A DNA stretch of 64,000 bases, from assembly GCA_920105625.2 (NCBI GenBank), contig OV050030.1, positions 27,556,516 to 27,620,515 on the forward strand, written 5' to 3'. This stretch comes from Clusia tigrina. Taxonomy: Eukaryota; Arthropoda; Insecta; Diptera; Clusiidae. The notes beneath the pieces were generated by a model. It saw only the letters and a program-made list of their open reading frames with translations. It searched no databases and was not told the DNA's origin. Both the position numbers and the translations under genes were made by a program. Below, one piece after another: positions 29,201 through 40,754 of the stretch (position 1 is its first letter; each line of letters begins with the position of its first letter).

Positions 29201-29764
29201 ATTCATTCCCGAAATTACCAGAAAATGTGGAAATTGAATGAAAATTCAAGTTATAGTTGAAAAAATAGTTCAGTTTCAACAATAGGGTATGACAATGACA
29301 TGGTCACAATGCAATACAGAGAGTGGTTAACTTGAGCCAGCGGTAGAACCTGCAGCTGAATACGTTTATCTCCATGCCATTCCGACGAATAGTCGAATAG
29401 TCGGAAGCTGAATGTCTTTTGAAGAAAACCAAATGTTGATATTACTGAATATATTGTAGACAGAGGTTGATTATTCTCTGATATGAAGTGGGAAAAGTAC
29501 AGAAATGATGTTAGCGAAGTTATCAAATTTTCTATTACAGTGATCTCGATATCTAAGGCAAGAAAATAGGAAAAATCAAAATAGACTCCCACAACTTTTT
29601 TCTTTCTTAAACTATAGAATATCCTGTAAATATAAAATACTACTCATTGACCCTGAACACATCAGGATAGATGCTGCTTTAAACCTCAGCAGAAATGACA
29701 TTCAACTTTATACTGAACTTTGAACAGGACATTGTAGACTATATTACCATCTGAAAAAATAGGC
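26283..29764. other. noncoding DNA, no gene recognised
   Basis: About 3.5 kb. Holds a TGTATATG-rich run at about 27560-27605 and several open frames on both strands near 28530-29050 that overlap one another and resemble nothing. No supported feature. Confidence 0.55.
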
Positions 29765-30060
29765 GTGGTAGAAGACGATTCCTGTCGACTTTGACACGAG
29801 GAGCAGGAAACAGCATAGCACGCTCTATACACTTGCCCAGCGGTGGCAAGAAGCAGATATAACCACCTAGGCAGTGGATTCTTATCTCCAAATCACCTAG
29901 TTACAATTAAGATCACAGCGGTACGAGATTTATAGATAGTCTAGGATTGTTTTAGTTGGCTGCACAATAGATCTCTCAGGTCGCGGTACTCTTTTAGCCT
30001 GTTAAATAATATTATTAATAATAATAAATATAAAATAACGCAATGTTTAGTTATATGGTA
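29765..30060 (+). mobile_element. LINE 3'-UTR remnant with (TAA/AAT)n tail
   Basis: The block ending AATAGATCTCTCAGGTCGCG (about 29968-29987) is followed within 40 bp by ATAATATTATTAATAATAAT. The complement of a very similar block, CGACCTGAGAGATTTATTGT, occurs at 52996-53015 just beyond the end of a LINE ORF2 fragment. I therefore read this stretch as the 3' end of the same LINE family in the opposite orientation, cut off before any coding part. The 5' limit is approximate. Confidence 0.5.
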
Positions 30061-30487
30061 TTTCTAAAAATTATATTAATTTTCTTTTTATTAAAGAGAA
30101 CTAAAAAAAATCACAGTTTTCAACATGCTGGCTTACAGAAGATGACTTTTAAAGCTTTCTTCATCACTAGTTAAGTTTCCAATTTGCATACTTACTACAA
30201 GAAACTAAAAAGAAAAATGTATATAGAAATGATCCAGCAATTGTCCACTAAAATAGCTCTGATAGCATCAATGCGTCGATCTCAGAATATTGAATGTGGT
30301 AACATATGACGAAGTGTATTCTCTTCTTTTTTGAGTTAGTTTCCAAGTTTCTTTTTTTTTGCTTTAAAGAACCAAGATCATTTTCTAAAGTATATTGGCC
30401 TGCTAAACACGGAACAACTTTGATGAAGATTTAGGTCCCAATATGCATAATAATGATCCGTGTAAATCGTATCATATACGAGTATAT

Positions 30488-31058
30488 TGTTACGAAATCA
30501 ACACGCCATCTTATTGGTTGATGGATTTAGGGTGAGCGTCGATTTCAACCTCTAAAAATGTACACGCGAGCATGCGAAGCTTCGTTCGGAGGCTGATTGA
30601 GGTTCTCGTGTGCAAGAGGTATACTCGTATAAGCGACTGCAGACGAGACATCGGGATCAGTAAATAAGTGAATGTGAAAAAGTGAACAAGTAGCAGCAGC
30701 AGCAGTGAAGCAGTGAGCGTAGCCGAAAGTCAACATCGTAGTAGCAGATCAGTTAACCAATGACAGTGGCAAAAAGGATCATAGCCGAATCCTGAGAGTG
30801 GCAACAAGCAGCGTGAGCATCGTGTATGAGCAACAAGCAGTTAGCCAGTAGCATAGTAAAACATTGTGGCGCAACAACTGACTAACTGAAGCAAATTTTA
30901 GTGAAGAAGAAGATGCGAGCAAACTCTTAAAGCCATTGGATGAATACTAATAAAGCTCCAACTTAAGAAGAGGCAATTGTTTGCTTATTACACAATCCAG
31001 CGATATGAATCAAAGTATTGAGCTTGGTATAAATTGTCAGAAATGCGATTACGTAACA
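30488..31058 (+). repeat. LTR of a Ty3/Gypsy-class element (571 bp)
   Basis: It opens TGTTACG and closes CGTAACA, perfect 7-bp inverted ends with the canonical TG...CA. AATAAA is at 30949-30954. Two bases after the end comes a primer-binding site, which fixes this as the 5' LTR of a plus-strand element. No matching 3' LTR is present in the window, so the element is truncated. Confidence 0.88.
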
Positions 31059-31060
31059 AC

Positions 31061-31078
31061 TGGTGTCAGAAGTGGGAT
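31061..31078 (+). other. primer-binding site, tRNA-Leu type
   Basis: TGGTGTCAGAAGTGGGAT starts with the TGG complement of a tRNA CCA end and matches the kind used by the mdg3/micropia group (tRNA-Leu). Position 2 bp after the LTR is as expected. The tRNA assignment is from memory of the family. Confidence 0.75.
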
Positions 31079-31096
31079 TGTGTTTAAGCAGTCAAA

Positions 31097-31425
31097 ATGA
31101 AGTTGGAGCAGCTAAAAGTAGAACAGCTGAAGTTGGCGGTACGCGATCTTCCATCTACTGGATTTGAAATAGAGCTGTAACTGCGGTTGCGGAGTGACAA
31201 GGTTTCAATCTGAGGAAGTTAGAGCCACATTGAGTAAAGTTGATGAGACGCAAGCTCCTCAAGCGATTCCAGATGGCAATCCATTGCTTGCAGGCCTACG
31301 TGACATAATGCAGAAGCAAGAATAGTTGGCTATTGAACAAGAAAGACGCCAACAATTGCTAATGCCGGAGAAACAACAATTGCTAATGCACAATGAAAGG
31401 CAATTTTTCCCCAAGCATTTTTTAT
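31097..31425 (+). pseudogene. gag N-terminal remnant of the Ty3/Gypsy-class element
   Basis: ATG at 31097 opens a short frame (EQLKVEQLKLAVRDLPSTG, a SAP-like helix-turn-helix seen at the start of gag in this group) that meets TAA at 31178-31180. Reading resumes in a second frame with a Gln/Glu-rich helix (AGLRDIMQKQE, stop, AIEQERRQQLLM) to about 31425. At least two stops and one frameshift. Nothing of pol follows; sequence similarity ends before the Helitron remnant. Confidence 0.7.
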
Positions 31426-31799
31426 TATGTTTCAGAAAGATCTCTGATGAGGACAAGTGGCGTGTCCGAAATAGCTATAAGATCTGCCAAAAAAATGTTT
31501 CAAATGTGTACGTTTTTTTATGAACTCCTATACCGCATCGGAAACACTGATATTTATTGCTCCATATATCAAATAAATCTAGAATCGAAGTTTTGAAATT
31601 TGTTACACTTTCCACAAAACCAAAATCATATGGCAAAATTTTTCTGAATGGTTTTCGAGTCCCATAAATAACACACATTTCATTGTTATTCATGAGATAA
31701 TTTTATGCTACGAATATAATCATTCAACTGTCTTATACGAGTATATCTAACAATGAATAGTAAAAATTAATCACAATGCCACCCAAGAAAAATTAAATT
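31426..31799. other. unassigned DNA between LTR-element remnant and Helitron remnant
   Basis: Two overlapping open frames of about 65 codons are present on the plus strand, but I see no similarity to gag, pol or helicase. It may be further decayed transposon. Confidence 0.4.
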
Positions 31800-33017
31800 G
31801 GTAGATCAACCAAAAGGGCGAGACAAATGACAGAATGAGAACTCACTCGCTGTGGGATCAATGGGATTGGCAGCAACGTTACTTGATGGAGGACGCACTG
31901 CACATTCAGCTTGCAAGCTACCATTAAATTTGAATATATTGAAAATCTTACTTGCTGCAGAGCGAAAATTCGGGAATGGCCACAATTTTAAAAACATCAA
32001 ATGCAAACTTCACATTTGGGATGAATGCACATAAGAAAGCACTTGATCATATTCTGCGATATTTTTGAGTATATCAACCACCAATAAGAGGAGCTCTCAT
32101 ATTGCTAGCAGGTGGTTTACGGCAAACACTGTCAGTCATACTAAAATCAACACACGGTGATTAGCTAAATGCTTGCCTGAAAGCGTTACCTCTGATCAGC
32201 TAAATATTTGCCTGAAATTGTCACCGTTTTGGAGAAATACCAGAAAATCACATTGTCCACAAATATGCATATGCACTTACTCCAAGATATTCTTGCGCAA
32301 CCATTTGCAAAGCAACTGTTGGACATTGCTGAGGTCAAGTTTCTGTACGATCCAGCGTAACAAGAAACATTGTTTCCGTCAAACTTTTGTCAAATTCAGT
32401 CATCTATTCAGGATGTTGTGGTTTTCCCGAACTTTTCGAATCACGAAGAATCACGATTGGCTTCGTGAGCCCGCGATCCTAACTCCAAAAAACGATAATG
32501 TCAACAAAGTAAATGGTTGAATTCAACTGCGAATTCCGGGTCAGCCAACAAAATACAAATCCATTGAAATAGTTGCAGATGAACATCAAGTTGTCAACTA
32601 TGCCATTGAGTTTCTAAATTCATTGGAGCCATCTGGAATACCATCGCAAATACTATCATGGAAACTTGGTTCACGAATAATGCTTCTTCGAAATTTAGAT
32701 CCGCCGAGATTCTGTAATAGCACCATACTTGCTGTTAGAAAACTAATACCGAATGTGATTGAAGCAACGGTTATCAGCGGTATATTCAAAGGTGAAATTG
32801 TGCTGGTTCCACGAATTTCAATGATCCCCACCGATTTGCCCTTCAGTTTCAAGCGACTTCAGTTTCCAGTGCGCTTTGCCTTTCACAAACAAGAAAGCCC
32901 AAGAACAATCCCTAACTGTTGCTGGATTAAAGTTAGAAAACCTTTTAAAATCCTTCCTACTCCACTAGAAACACTTCTGAGAGAAGCAGTAGTAGTCCTT
33001 AGAACAATTTCACAATA
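31800..33017 (+). pseudogene. Helitron helicase (PIF1-type) pseudogene
   Basis: Helicase motifs appear in the right order on one strand across several frames: AATLLDGGRTAHSA (about 31870), LHIWDECT (motif II, about 32011), GALILLAGGLRQTLSV (motif III with GDFRQ changed to GGLRQ, about 32100), ITLSTNMHMHLL (about 32250), FLNSLEPSGIP and GSRIMLLRNLDPP (motif V, about 32610-32706), FKRLQFPVRFAF and TNKKAQEQSL (motif VI, from about 32884). These are signatures of the SF1 helicase domain of Helitron rolling-circle transposases. The GTGKT Walker A stretch and the Rep nuclease are not visible. Many stops and frameshifts, and a 35-bp internal duplication near 32150-32222, show it is long dead. Confidence 0.88.
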
Positions 33018-36000
33018 AGGGATCCAGTTAATCTCTATACGAGTATATATCTGCATACAATATTTTATAGCAATTAATTTGTATGCAACTTAACTTCTTT
33101 GTTTAATTTGGTATATTAACAATTTGAAATTAAACAACACAAGAACCTTGCATGCAAATATGAAAGGTAGAAATACAGATATAGAAATATCTATGTAAGA
33201 TATGTAATGAAAATTCTTGGATAAATTGTGTCGTTCCGTCAGGTCCAATACGAACGTTTTCGTTAGTAATGTGCCTATTGACTTGGCGGAACTCTAAAGA
33301 TGAGACAGACCTCTTGAGAAATCACCATAGGTTGACTTCTTTTGCTAGTTGATTTCTGTAGAACTCGTGTAAGATTTTTATTCATAGTAATAAATTAAAG
33401 AAGTCTGAAATTTAGTACACAATTTGCACAACCCAGTATAGTTTTCTGGTATACTCGTATATAACATATTCATTCACAATGACAACGATCTATGATATTC
33501 CAACGAGGAACATCCGGACGATAGCGATATTTTACTAAATGAAGCTTAGTTTACACCTTTTTGAAGAAAGGTATCTTTGAACAGAGAACAAAAATTCATA
33601 CTCGATTTTAACAATCTGTTCTGCTTTCAATCGAAGTAGCAATGCTCTTGTTCTCGCCAGCAAGATATAGTCGCTCTCTGTGTATGCTATTATTATAAAT
33701 GAGAGTTATTACTAAGCTAATTTGGAAATAAGCTTTCCTTGGGTACCAACACTTTTTGTTAACAGTTTATCTACGGTTTAGCATGCTTATCTTGCTTGGA
33801 AGAGCCATTCTCTCTTTTTCGGTTCGTAATATAAATTATTGCTCTATTTTGAACAAATAATTGGAGAATGGCTGAAAATCTCTCTATATATTTTCTCTCT
33901 TGCTATATATTATCTTTGTTTCACCACATTTCATTATTCAGTTAAGTTAACATAACGCTACTTGGTGTTCTTTTATTTCAAAGTTTAACTTTGGATAAAC
34001 TAAACTCAATCAAGTTTAACTAATTCGCAATATATTTGAAAAGTTTTATAATATTATTTAGAATGCTTAATTCAAATGTCGTGAATATGCTGCTGTGCAC
34101 AAACACGGCCGTTAAGTCGGCTTTGATTGAGTTTCAACCCAAATGCCTCAATAAAATAAACGACTGCGCAAAATTTGCCCCGTTTGACATTTGACATACA
34201 CTCAGTTCGAATCCAGCAAGTGCAAAATCCAATAAAAAAAATTTATATTTAATTGAATTGCGCATTGTTGGTTTTTTTTAGAATATTTTAGCAAAATTCG
34301 CAAGCACTGACATTCAGTAATAAAACAATAAAAGCAACAGGCGAAAGAAAATCTCATTTAAACATATCAATCGGAGTTGATGCAAGTGAGCCTAAGCTGG
34401 CATTGTTGGAGCTTGAATTGCAAAAAATGCCAAAGCGCATTGGCTGGGCCACAACTGTGTTGGCAAGATTTCTGTGTGCCGTAACAATGCAGTTCGCTAC
34501 AACGGCCATAATTTGTTTGAGGGTTTGTGTATGTGTGCTCTTTTAAAGTTAAATGCCAATTGAAATGGATCAGCTAAAATAAGATATTGCATAACTGACA
34601 GTTTGGAGGCTGTCAAGGCTACAAGGCGGATACATTTGATTCATATTTGATTTTATTGTGGTTGGCTGAAAGTGAAATGTGAACAGTGCAAATAGATCAG
34701 CAGATAAAATCTAGGTGGATAACTAAATCAGATATCGGCGAAACAAATTTCCGATATTTTCTGTGTTGAGATTTGGGCCATGCAAACATAAATAATTTTA
34801 ATCAGAGTGGATCACGTTTATAGGCATTTGTGTAAAGTTTTTAACGTGTAGCTAAAAAGAAACTCAACTATAGTTAGCTGAAACTAAGTTAGTTTCAACC
34901 ACATTCATTCCACGGTAATACCAAGAACACATTCATGGAATATGCTAACCTCTTCTTTTAGTTGGCCTCAAAAGTACTTAGACAAGGTATGCTCGCAATA
35001 GAACAGCGAGCTGACTGTGGACTTTACTAGTGAGGATTCTAATTATCAAAAGTCCTAGTTACCTTATAAGAACTTCATACGCGTGTCCTCCCCCAAAGTA
35101 CTCGCAATGACTACAAAACATTTTAGCCAGAAACTTGATCAGGTGGCCCATCAGCTACAGCGTCTTATTTTCAATTACGCTTCAAAGATATTAAACTTTC
35201 AATGTGGTTTTTGCATTTAAACCACTGCCTTTCAATCAGCAATAATATATACCCGTCACAACGATTGAGGATGCAGAAAGGTATCAACGACCTGGAGATA
35301 TGAATTAGATTTCTTGATGATAATTAGATTGTCTCAATAAATGTGTCCTGTGAGTTAAGATTCTAATTTGTAGATTATACTGAGTTTGCTAAGAAAATGG
35401 GGAACAATTTCATACTTCTTCTAATACTCATGAGTTCTATAGAAATCAATTCAAAGTTACCACTCAGAGAAGGTATTGTAGCCAATAGCCTCATCCAAAT
35501 CTCATCCCCATACCTTCTGGATATACCATTTTCTTAGTACATGGACATGTTTTGTTCAGCAATTCTAATCACATTGGTCCCCTCAAAGTAGGAACTGGAA
35601 TTTGCTCAGAGTTTAGTGGCTTTGTTTTCAGATCCAATTTTAGAATTTGAAAGTGAAATCGCAAGCAGGTGTCTATCACCCGCAGTAGTGTTTCCTTCTG
35701 TGACATGAGGGTCTGTCACAGAGTTTTCTGGTGCATTTCTCTGCTGCTCTCCTTTCTAATCAGCCCTTTGCTATTGCCTGAACTGATTAACTTTAAGCAT
35801 TCATCAGTGTTGCTGCTGAATACTGCCAGGTGAAGATATCAGAGTTGCTTGAACTCGTGAGCAGCAGTTACGTTGAGTCCTTTCCGTATCGTATAAAGCT
35901 GCCTTTGGCAAGGGTAGCAGCAAATCGCCATCTAGAAAAGTTTTGGGTACATCTCAGCATGGAAGCTATAGGTGAAGAAAAAACTGCTCCAAGTGTGCTG

Positions 36001-36730
36001 CACTGAACTTTTGCACTCAGAATTTTTATTATTTCTTCTACTCTTATTGTTGATGTAAGCAGCACTTAAGGCGTTAAGTGAAAGAGCTACACTGCAAAAG
36101 CTACAACTGCGAGCATATGTTTAAAACTCCCCTTGCACGCCTTCATTTGTTGTTGGCAGTGTAATGGCATTTCTCACAGTGTAGGTTGCAATCAACGCAT
36201 GTGATTATAATGCTTGAATGTGTTGAGTGCAATGCGAACACATGTGGTGCAACTGAAATATTCGCTGCACTCGCTACTGCTGGCTGACGGAGGAAACTTT
36301 TTGTTTTCTCGCCGACAAGTGAAAGAAATGCCGCCTCTACGCTGATCTTTAGCGTGAATGTTTGCAACCAGCAACAACAACGATCGCAGCAATAGCAACT
36401 ACAATCACAAGCAGTGCATCAGGAGCTGTTGCTCTATCCTGGCATATCCACTTACCGCGCGAGATTGTGCCTGTCCCTGTTAGCATACCCCAATATCTCT
36501 TTGGAATACTCGCACATGGATCCCATGGACGTGAGCGCGCAGGGCTTGCAATATGCGTGCTTGTATTGCTGTGGACATAATAAACGCTATTACTGCATAG
36601 TAAACGTCACCCGCGGCTCATGTCCCGATGCAAAGACGTTGTGCTCCAGTCGAGCGGAATAAAAAGAGTACATATACACACTTATTTATAGAAAATTATT
36701 AAAACAGCATGAAATGCAAGAATCAACGTT
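33018..36730. other. noncoding DNA, no gene recognised
   Basis: AT-rich, with short tracts such as TTTTTTTA and scattered CAACAG. The part 34080-34560 is less AT-rich than its neighbours but has no open frame I trust. Confidence 0.5.
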
Positions 36731-36770
36731 TGCATCATCATCATCATCAGCAGCAGCAGCAGCAACGTCC
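36731..36770. repeat. TCA and GCA triplet runs
   Basis: (ATC)5 followed by (AGC)5-6. Both strands are open for about 100 codons here because of the triplet repeat; I do not take either as a gene. Confidence 0.85.
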
Positions 36771-39572
36771 TCACCATCCTCACCGGGCAGGGCTGGCACT
36801 GTGTTGATTCGTGCAGCGGTTGCTTTTGTGTTGGTCTCGCCAGATACCCCCAAGGGCAACACCACAGTCTTCTGCTGTGTGTGTTTGCCCCTCCAACACA
36901 GTCAGAATCGAAACTATGCCTGCCGCTTGTATGGGAGCGACTAAAATTGTGGAGCTGTGCTGACCTTCCTGACGTCTGCTGCCTTTGCGGCGTTTTGAAT
37001 GCTGAAGTGTGGAGTGAGGCTCCAGTCACATTGCTATGATATCTCACGCAAAATATTTCCAAGCATACACTTCACACATTTAATCATGAATAGCGCGGGG
37101 CATATTAAACTTTTAAATGGACATTAGTCAAGAAAGGGAATGTAGTGAAATATCCTTTAAATATATGATAATTAGTTTAAAGCTTACTTGGTTATTCACC
37201 CTGACTTTAGTCCTTACACTGCTTTGATCTGTGGTTCCACGAGTTCAGGGTTAGTATTAAACTCAATGACAAATTGAAGGGTTTCTGATAGAGTGTTGGA
37301 ATCATGTTCCTTGAAGCTCACATATTTATATTGAAATTTTCCAATTATCATTATTTTCACCTTTTCTTCTAGGGAATGATTTGCAACATTTAGAAAAAAG
37401 AGCCTTGGCATAACCCTAGAAGGGATACTTTACCATAACCTCTTGATCTACAGTCTTAAAATGCCGGCCCACTGGTATCTTGTTGTTAAAGTACCACATA
37501 TGCCAGGAGTACCAGAGTACTTATACTCTCTCTAGCCAGATGCTTTGGGAATAGAACTTATTCAATATGCAAGAAATCATTGTTCACTCTTACACTATGC
37601 ACTCAGTAAACTGAGCTACAGAATCGATGTGAAGACTGATGAAGTTACTATGGAAGAAATCAGGACCCACTCTTATACTAAGCCATCTTCGAAAAATTAT
37701 CCCTGCTGTCATCACGCAAAAAATCAGGATCTAATTTTATACAATGACCACTGCGGAAAATAGGCCTTGGAGTCTTTGTGAATATCACTTAAGTCATAAT
37801 TCCAGAAATCACAATCCACTCTTATACTAAATCCAGACTGCCCTGTAGACCTCGTCAACCTCATCACAGGTCGATCATATTTCTAGATCGTCAACAGAAA
37901 ACTTTTGTCGACAATTGTTGCAGGAACTTTTACCTTTGGTTGGAGCACTTGGTAACTTTCTCTTGAAATATGGGAAGTTACATTTATAGTTCATGTATCT
38001 ACTTAAATTTCGGTTATCTTTACTTAAGGGGAATTAGAAATTACATGCTTTTGCGAACACGCCACTGCACTAAGCTTGATTTATTCCTATTTTTCATTCG
38101 AGACCCATTCGATTTTCATCAATGAGTGCTGGCAGAAAACAGTACCCAGCCAACTGTTTTGCCACTAGAGCCAACTCGTTGGACATGTCGTTCGAGACAC
38201 GGATCCAATTACAGAGAAAACATTTGTGATATTGTCGAGGTAATCATTATAATCTTGGGTTTGCTGTATTTGTTTATAATTGCTCACAAAAATGCGGTAC
38301 TATAAGCAAAGACAACTGGCAACTGCAGGGAAATATACGCCTTCATCCGTTCCAAGCGGATGTGGTGCGCCCGGGTATAACTGTGATTGGCAGCTACTGT
38401 CACTCCCACATGACGTACATACTTCCTTTCCATACTTGTATACTACACATACAATACCAGTAATATTTGTGTTTGTAAATGGATTCGATTGCTTCGGACC
38501 AAGTGACCTATTTGGCAACGGAAATAACGACTTTCTCAATGCGTTGCACAACATGGTGGAGCCACCATTATTGACATGTCACAAAAACAATGCGCAGACG
38601 CAGCCGCATACGCACACATACGCACACTCGCTGAGAGTGCCATTCATCAGTGTCGCTGGAGCCCATGTGCTTAACTGTAGTTAGGCAAGCAGTCCTAGCA
38701 AAAATGCAATCGCATTGCGCAACGCAATTGATAGCAATGCAATCAAAACACAACTAGATCTAATGCGAGTGCTCACTCACCAACTTTATAGATTTATTTC
38801 TTTTCTATTTATTAACCGCCTGGCGGTTCAATTGTTTCACCGCTTTGCTGGACTGCACTGCACTGTTTTGTATGCGGCTCTTTTGCCAGTTGTCCACAGC
38901 GTTCATTGTGCTTAATCGGTCTGGTGGCTGGTACATAAATTACAACAACAATAGACGCAATGCCAGCATTTTTGTGCAATGCCAGTGCGAAACTAGTCCA
39001 ATTTTTGAACTGAACAATAACTCAGCCAGTGAGTGGTTTGCGCATGCGCTTGCGCCTGCGTCAATGCATTTGAGAAGTGGGGTGGAGCACATTGCATACA
39101 TAACTTTGAAATCTTACGAATATGTGCGCAACTGTAACAGGCGGAAAGGGTTTGCAGTAGAGGGATCAGTTGAAAACCGCCATTTGGAAGAAATTGCTGG
39201 GTAGAAAGTCGAGATTATCGAAAAATTGGAGAATCGTAGGCAAAATGTATAAAGCTGAAAGGAAACAAAGTTCAGAAGACCATTGAGTTTGGTGCAAAAA
39301 AAAAGCGCTTTCTTGCCTAGACCAATTACTTTCCTGTCCATCGTCGTATTTAACTAACCTTCTAATTTGATATCCTATTTGATTCTATCAAAGTATATAA
39401 TCCAGTAAAAGTTCTTCAAACAAAATTTCAAAATTCTGCTGATTCTCGGAGAGCTTTGGAGGTACTCGGAGAAATGAGAAACTAGCTTCTCGTAAGTATA
39501 AAATACATAATTAGCTTCTCGTAAGTATAAAAAACATAATATTACATAGATTATATAGTCTAGGATAGTTTA
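36771..39572. other. noncoding DNA, no gene recognised
   Basis: Two less AT-rich patches, 36771-37060 and 38280-39070, have overlapping open frames on both strands without recognisable domains. CACATACGCACAC-type microsatellite at about 38608-38625. A 27-bp direct repeat, AGCTTCTCGTAAGTATAAAA, occurs at about 39482 and 39512. Confidence 0.5.
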
Positions 39573-39775
39573 TACTAGGTAGGTAGGTAAAGCGGCCACC
39601 CGAAAAGGGAGCACTTAGAACAACATTGACCCTTTGTGATACCGCATGAGACAACAGATCCCAACCCTTTCAAAGGTCCAGCCATTTGGAGCTTTTAATG
39701 AAGCAGTTGGTGGAACTAATCTTTTTTTTTGAGATATCTCCCAAGGAGTCCAAAAAGTAGTCGGCTAGTAAAGTG
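39573..39775 (-). mobile_element. 3' fragment of the LINE family seen at 20826-22318
   Basis: Near-identical blocks shared with the first copy: ACATTGACCCTTTGTGATAC, CATGAGACA, TTTCAAAGG, and GAGATATCTCCCAA. The fragment covers the (GGTA)n tail, the 3' UTR and about the last 20 codons of ORF2 (SLGDISKKKISSTNCF versus SLGDISNKKIISINSF). It carries an extra CACCCGAAAAGGGAG-like insert near the tail. Strong 5' truncation. Confidence 0.9.
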
Positions 39776-40754
39776 CTTAGTTTATGAACCAACTGAGTTA
39801 CACCGAATATCAAAAATGCATTGTTAAAAGCGCTTATGGTATTGTGACGAAATACTATTTTCATAATTTCTGATATATGGTAAGCTATTATCGCATTAGT
39901 TACGAATGAGAGGTCATTGCTGAGAATTCATTAGTAAAAGATCATGGTTAATATGCAGCATATTATAAACAACAAGTCATAGAAATACGATCATATATGG
40001 TGGGATGTCTAGTGCACTAAATGATCTGTTCTGGGGTGCATTGAAATTACCTCAGGGAGTCAAACTGGATTTAAGGGAGCAACATCATAATATTTAATGT
40101 TGGGATTTGGAAGCTGAAGTAATAAATACGTTATAGAAATTACGTTATAGAAGTGAAGGGAAATATTAATAATATAAAATATAATAATATATAATATAAT
40201 GTAATTAATACATTTTATTGGCTATTAACTATAAACTAAAGTATCAAGAAGACACAGTCTAGATCGAACTCTTAGCAATACTCAATTACTTAATATGATT
40301 GTTTTCCAGGGCCCTGGCACGCAGACTCTCATATTGATTTCGCCTCTTTTTCCCATCTCATATCATCTAACACATTAAGGAGCTAATGATAATCGGCGTG
40401 GGAGTTAAAATTAGTAATAGGCAATAAGTTTCATATACTGTCGAATCATTATTATTAAAATCAATATCTATAACAATCTTGTGATATAGGAAAACCATAC
40501 ATACTACACATACACATTCACATCATTTTTTACCCAGATTCTTATAGATTTTATTGAATAAGATTGAATCTTGCTGCATAAATTGAATCATACTTGAAGT
40601 AGGTTTCCATAAAGTTGAGAGAGATAGATGTTCCCATTTATTAGTATACAGAAAAAGTCTCAATATTTCCTTATCCTCCAGTGGTTAAATCTCTCACATA
40701 TATATACACGAACTAGACTAACATGCCAGTGCATTGATCCAGAGACAGTTTTAT
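39776..40754. other. AT-rich intergenic DNA
   Basis: No gene. It includes the presumed 3' UTR and poly(A) signal (AATAAA on the minus strand, 40637-40642) of the gene at 40755-41530. Confidence 0.5.
40637..40642 (-). terminator. probable poly(A) signal of the 192-aa gene
   Basis: AATAAA on the minus strand, about 113 bp after the stop codon at 40755-40757. It is the nearest hexamer downstream of the stop that I see. Confidence 0.4.

Noticed and set aside
36714..37062. 76-codon plus and 126-codon minus frames
   Set aside because: Driven by TCA/GCA triplet runs; no domain.
38280..38684. 134-codon plus frame
   Set aside because: No recognisable domain; an open minus frame overlaps it and the end is a CACA-type microsatellite.
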